The notes under the pieces are model-generated. The model was not told the DNA's origin, made no database searches, and saw only the letters and a program-made list of their open reading frames with translations. The translations under genes were made by a program, and so were the position numbers. Shown here piece by piece: positions 15,809-18,410 of a stretch of 18,410 nt of DNA (position 1 is its first letter; every line of letters starts with the position of its first letter). Origin of the DNA: Chrysochromulina parva (Eukaryota; Haptophyta; Prymnesiales; Chrysochromulinaceae). The stretch is taken from positions 1 through 18,410 of the forward strand of contig PJAB01000991.1 in the NCBI GenBank assembly GCA_002887195.1, written 5' to 3'.

Positions 15809-16372
15809 CCTTGTTGCTCGCGCTGTCCCAAGCGCGCGCTGCCGGCCTGCAGGGCTGCAGCCTTCCTTTCATCCTCGCTCTAATCGAAGCCCTCCCTGCG
15901 GCCGTGGCCGCGTAGCCGCGTCGACGCAACGGTCCTACGTTGGCCGCCGGCCGGGCCCGCGGCGGCCGCGGAGCGCGGTCCGAAGGGCCTGCGCGCGCGC
16001 TGCGGCCTCGGGCCGCTGTGGTGCCTGTGGGGAGTGGGTCTCTCTAGGAGGGAGGGCCCGGTGACTGAGACTCGTTCCGAAAGCTTAGATGACGCGGGGG
16101 GAAATACCGTACGTGTAAACAAACGTACTAGCCGTTATCTGCGCGTTTTGACCGAACTTTTTCAACTAGTAACATGCGCACGTATCAGCTATCACCGAAG
16201 GTTACAGCTTACACTGCGCCTGTGCAGCTGCGCCGTACCACTGAGCAGGCGACGAGCCTCTACGACCGCGAGCATTCTGAGCGGCCACAGCCGAGTCTGC
16301 TGAACGGTGCGCGCGCGACAGAGAGAAGATGCCAGACCATGTATAATCTGCGGAATCGCCACGTTGCGAGGC
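15809..16372. other. Non-coding stretch between hairpin and small gene
   Basis: 564 bp. The part 15900-16020 is very GC-rich (GCGGCCGCGG, GCGCGCGC); 16080-16200 is closer to balanced composition. A 73-codon ATG frame on the + strand (16174-16395) overlaps the 3' end of the next gene head-on. It has no domain, and I do not call it a gene. Confidence 0.4.
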
Positions 16373-16699
16373 TTAGCGAGGCAAGCGGGGATTGACACTG
16401 CCCAGCATCATATCGATCTCCTCGCGAGAGTAGACAGGCTTCGTTCGGTTCGTCCATTGCTGGTTTTTCAGCTGCTCGAGCTGGGCAGCTGTCGTCACAA
16501 CGCCGTCGCGCGGGTCGAAGAGCGGAAGCGTCGCGACCGCAGTCAGCGCGCTGCGCCCCGATACATACATCGGCGACAGTGGGAACATCGCTAGCCGCCG
16601 CTCCTTCGCAGAGCCGCTGATGCCCTGCGCGAGCGAGGTTGTCATACCACCGTTGCCTGTGTGCGACTGCAAGAATGATGGCTGGCCGTAGTAGTCCAT
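16373..16699 (-). CDS. Small hypothetical protein
   Basis: 108 residues from the ATG at 16699 to the TAA at 16375-16373. I do not recognise it. The composition is balanced, unlike the Arg/Ala/Pro-rich shadow frames around it. It reads MDYYGQPSFLQSHTGNGG at the start, has FPLSPMYVSGRSALTAVATLPLFDPRDG in the middle (about 39-66; a mildly hydrophobic, Pro-bounded segment, not a clear membrane helix), and ends with a predicted helix AAQLEQLKNQQW (71-82) and VYSREEIDMMLGSVNPRLPR (89-108). No signal peptide is visible. The frame is open for 22 more codons upstream without an ATG, so an additional 5' exon is possible. It shares a 199-bp upstream region with the divergent cupin/SET gene. Confidence 0.55.
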   Translation of the reverse strand: MDYYGQPSFLQSHTGNGGMTTSLAQGISGSAKERRLAMFPLSPMYVSGRSALTAVATLPLFDPRDGVVTTAAQLEQLKNQQWTNRTKPVYSREEIDMMLGSVNPRLPR

Positions 16700-16898
16700 C
16701 GTGGACGCTCGGAACCGATCGAGCGAGAGGGTGTGGCTTGGACCGCCGAAGTAACGATCACACAAAGGGGTGTGAAGATGGTTTCTGGTAAAATTTAAGG
16801 ACCGGCAATCGTTCGGTGCGAGACGGAGCTGCAGTCACTTTTCCATCCTAGCGAGGTCTCGACGTGGCCACAAGCATCTGACGTGTGTATTGCGTGCG
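16700..16898. promoter_or_regulatory. Short divergent promoter region
   Basis: 199 bp between two divergent ATGs. It includes an A/T-richer piece (GGTAAAATTTAAGG near 16787-16800) and a small inverted repeat TCACA/TGTGA (16758-16762, 16771-16775). With so little room, the two genes may share regulation. Confidence 0.45.
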
Positions 16899-17942
16899 AT
16901 GCCGACGCCCAAGATTGCGACGCTGCCTCTTGATGTGGACTTCGAGACCTTTCGGTCCCACTGGGTACGATCAAGAGCGGTACTCTTGCGCCAGCCACGG
17001 CGGACTACACGATCATCGCCTCGCTCAGCTGCGCCGCTCAAGTTTGAAGCTGCTCGCCGTGTCCTTGCAAGGCATCAAGACTTTGGATTGGTTGAATCCT
17101 TCTGCGCCGAATCAAAAGCGGCGTCCGTGACTGGCAAAAAGCGCCATCGCGAGGTGCTAGAATCTCATGACGTGCTCGGTAGCGCACCGCCGCCGCAAGG
17201 TTCGTGGTATTGCTCCTTCATCGCTCAGGAACGTAGGCTGGTCGAGCATGTAACAATGGTGCTCCCGCGGTTCACACCACCGTGCTTTGAATTGGCGCCC
17301 GAGCGCGTGTGTCAAGAACAGGCTATCTGGTGGTTTGTCGGCCGACACAATCATTCGGCGGCTAACCTCCCGGGCAGGCCCGAGCACACGGACGCCGTCC
17401 AACATGATGGAACTTGGCACTTTCAGCTCGAAGGAGCGAAGGAGTGGCGGCTGCGGCCCACCCAGGAGTGGGCGTTGGAGGCCTGCAGAGGACGCGCCGG
17501 AGCCAGAGCCGTGAAGTCACGACGGCCTTCTGCTGGCGAACGCGTTCTCTGCGAGCCTGGCGACATTCTCGTCGTCTCCACTCGGGACTGGTGGCACGCA
17601 ACGAGTATCCCGCCGCAGGCCGATGACACCCTCTCAGTGTCGTACGCGAGGGAGTTCAACCTGGTGCCGGCGACGACTGCAGCCGACCCTTCGCACGATG
17701 ACGCGTCTCGCAACGCGGACGACGCCCCCGCCACCTTCATCAACGTCGACGGGTTGTTTGCGACTGAAGCGATCCGCGCGGGAACTATCCTCATGACCGA
17801 GGACGACGAAGGTATGAAGGACGCGGAGCTGCCGACGTCCGCAGACCCCACGTGCGAGGTCGTAGAGGACGAGAATGGGGTACAGTGCCTCGTTGCCGTA
17901 CGGGACATTCGCTCGGGCGAATTCTTGAGCATTGCTGAATGA
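16899..17942 (+). CDS. Cupin/JmjC-like 2-oxoglutarate oxygenase with abridged SET-like tail
   Basis: 347 residues from the ATG at 16899; the frame runs three codons further up but without an ATG. Residues about 95-255 form a cupin/JmjC-like domain. The iron-binding triad is visible as His163 and Asp165 in GRPEHTDAVQHDG (159-171) and His233 in VVSTRDWWHATSIPP (225-239). Around it are the typical strands TWHFQLEGAKEWRLRP and PGDILVVS. Enzymes of this fold (FIH, JMJD5/6) hydroxylate or demethylate proteins or RNA using Fe(II) and 2-oxoglutarate. Residues 280-346 resemble the two ends of a SET methyltransferase domain: GLFATEAIRAGTIL (285-298) like the opening strand, and DPTCEVV...VAVRDIRSGEFLSI (316-345) like the end. 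The central sheet and the NHSC motif are absent, so methyltransferase activity is unlikely. A nuclear or cytosolic site is inferred; no targeting signal is seen. Confidence 0.8.
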   Translation: MPTPKIATLPLDVDFETFRSHWVRSRAVLLRQPRRTTRSSPRSAAPLKFEAARRVLARHQDFGLVESFCAESKAASVTGKKRHREVLESHDVLGSAPPPQGSWYCSFIAQERRLVEHVTMVLPRFTPPCFELAPERVCQEQAIWWFVGRHNHSAANLPGRPEHTDAVQHDGTWHFQLEGAKEWRLRPTQEWALEACRGRAGARAVKSRRPSAGERVLCEPGDILVVSTRDWWHATSIPPQADDTLSVSYAREFNLVPATTAADPSHDDASRNADDAPATFINVDGLFATEAIRAGTILMTEDDEGMKDAELPTSADPTCEVVEDENGVQCLVAVRDIRSGEFLSIAE

Positions 17943-18076
17943 GTTCCACTGGGGGGCTCAGCTCTGCTGCCGAAAAATAGTAGTAGTAGTAAGTTAGCAT
18001 TCATTGTGTCAAGTCAAGTCGTGGCTATGGTACACCTGGAAGTTCCTGAAAAATACTCGCCCATATCATATTACTT

Positions 18077-18231
18077 TGTGCCTCCGGCCCCCAGGGTCAA
18101 CGAACCGCACCCTGGGTGCCAGAGCCCCAGAGGGCGAAGGGGGACGGTTCTAGCCGCGCCCGAAGGTTACCCGCCTCGTTAGGTACGGTCCGGTGAGACA
18201 AAAGACAAACTTTTCTGTGCCTCCGGCCCCC
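18077..18231 (+). repeat. 16-bp direct repeat, 139 bp apart
   Basis: TGTGCCTCCGGCCCCC occurs at 18077-18092 and 18216-18231. Each is preceded by a pyrimidine-rich stretch (TACTTTG, TTTTCTG). The sequences after the copies share only loose similarity. It may be the remains of a duplicated segment. Confidence 0.8.
18090..18116. repeat. Inverted repeat, 8-bp stem, 11-nt loop
   Basis: CCCAGGGT (18090-18097) and ACCCTGGG (18109-18116) are perfect reverse complements, about 150 bp after the cupin/SET stop codon. It could form a small RNA hairpin in a 3' UTR, or be chance. Confidence 0.7.
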
Positions 18232-18410
18232 CATCGTGTGTGCTTGCATGCAACTAGGATCTCGTTGAACCGACACTGCCTGAAACAAACGTGCTCCTCG
18301 GAAACAGTTCTTTTTCACACTACCCTACGGGCCGGTCGCCGAGGCGTTTCCCTGTACTCCCGAGCGGTCCCCCCCACCCCAATAGGTGTGCCCGCACACG
18401 CCAGGCCGCT

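Larger units (their letters stand above)
17943..18410. other. 3' flank with short repeats, no gene seen
   Basis: 468 bp after the cupin/SET stop. It has a TAG trinucleotide run (about 17977-17991), GTCAAGTCAAGTC (18008-18020), a duplicated 16-mer and an 8-bp-stem inverted repeat. The last 30 bases are C-rich. No frame here has recognisable protein features. Confidence 0.5.

Noticed and set aside
15403..16064. Matching open frames on both strands across the hairpin
   Set aside because: They mirror each other because the DNA is an inverted repeat, and they encode nothing recognisable.
16174..16395. 73-codon plus-strand ATG frame
   Set aside because: No domain or hydrophobic pattern, and it overlaps the end of a better-looking minus-strand frame.

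Overview
The window is nuclear DNA from a GC-rich eukaryote, most likely a unicellular alga with a secondary red plastid (a haptophyte is my best guess; other secondary red-plastid algae are possible). Three things point this way. Two small proteins start with a signal peptide ending in Ala-x-Ala or Ser-Ala before Phe, the hallmark of bipartite plastid targeting in such algae. A peroxisomal PEX4-type E2 and a cytosolic-type Hsp70 are clearly eukaryotic. Genes are well separated, face both ways, show no operon logic and have few or no introns. I see no rRNA, tRNA, CRISPR array or transposase gene.

Layout. 1-1638 (-): N-terminal 546 residues of an Hsp70, its 3' end outside the window. 1639-2604: divergent upstream region with a heat-shock-element-like site. 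2605-4647 (+): RUN-domain protein with a long acidic, Ala-rich tail. 4920-5342 (+): small, predicted plastid-targeted WW-domain protein. 5343-6129: GC-rich spacer with simple repeats. 6130-7185 (+): dihydrodiol-dehydrogenase-like oxidoreductase. 7449-7922 (-): PEX4 ubiquitin-conjugating enzyme. 8686-9138 (-): small predicted plastid membrane protein, probably with one intron. 9493-10827 (+): EXS-domain (ERD1/XPR1-type) membrane protein. 11437-13161 (-): unrecognised coiled-coil/acidic-tail protein with unresolved 5' end. 13964-14998 (-): F-box plus LamG-like protein. 15521-15808: very long, near-perfect DNA hairpin. 16373-16699 (-): small unrecognised ORF. 16899-17942 (+): cupin/JmjC-like oxygenase fused to what looks like an abridged SET domain. 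17943-18410: non-coding, with short repeats.

The genes do not form an obvious pathway. They are housekeeping and accessory functions: protein folding, peroxisomal import recycling, plastid, phosphate or Golgi-type membrane function, ubiquitin ligase adaptor and protein or chromatin modification. The most unusual items are the 288-bp hairpin, the cupin-SET-remnant fusion and the WW domain behind a plastid presequence. All functional calls rest on motif recognition by eye; no database search was run.
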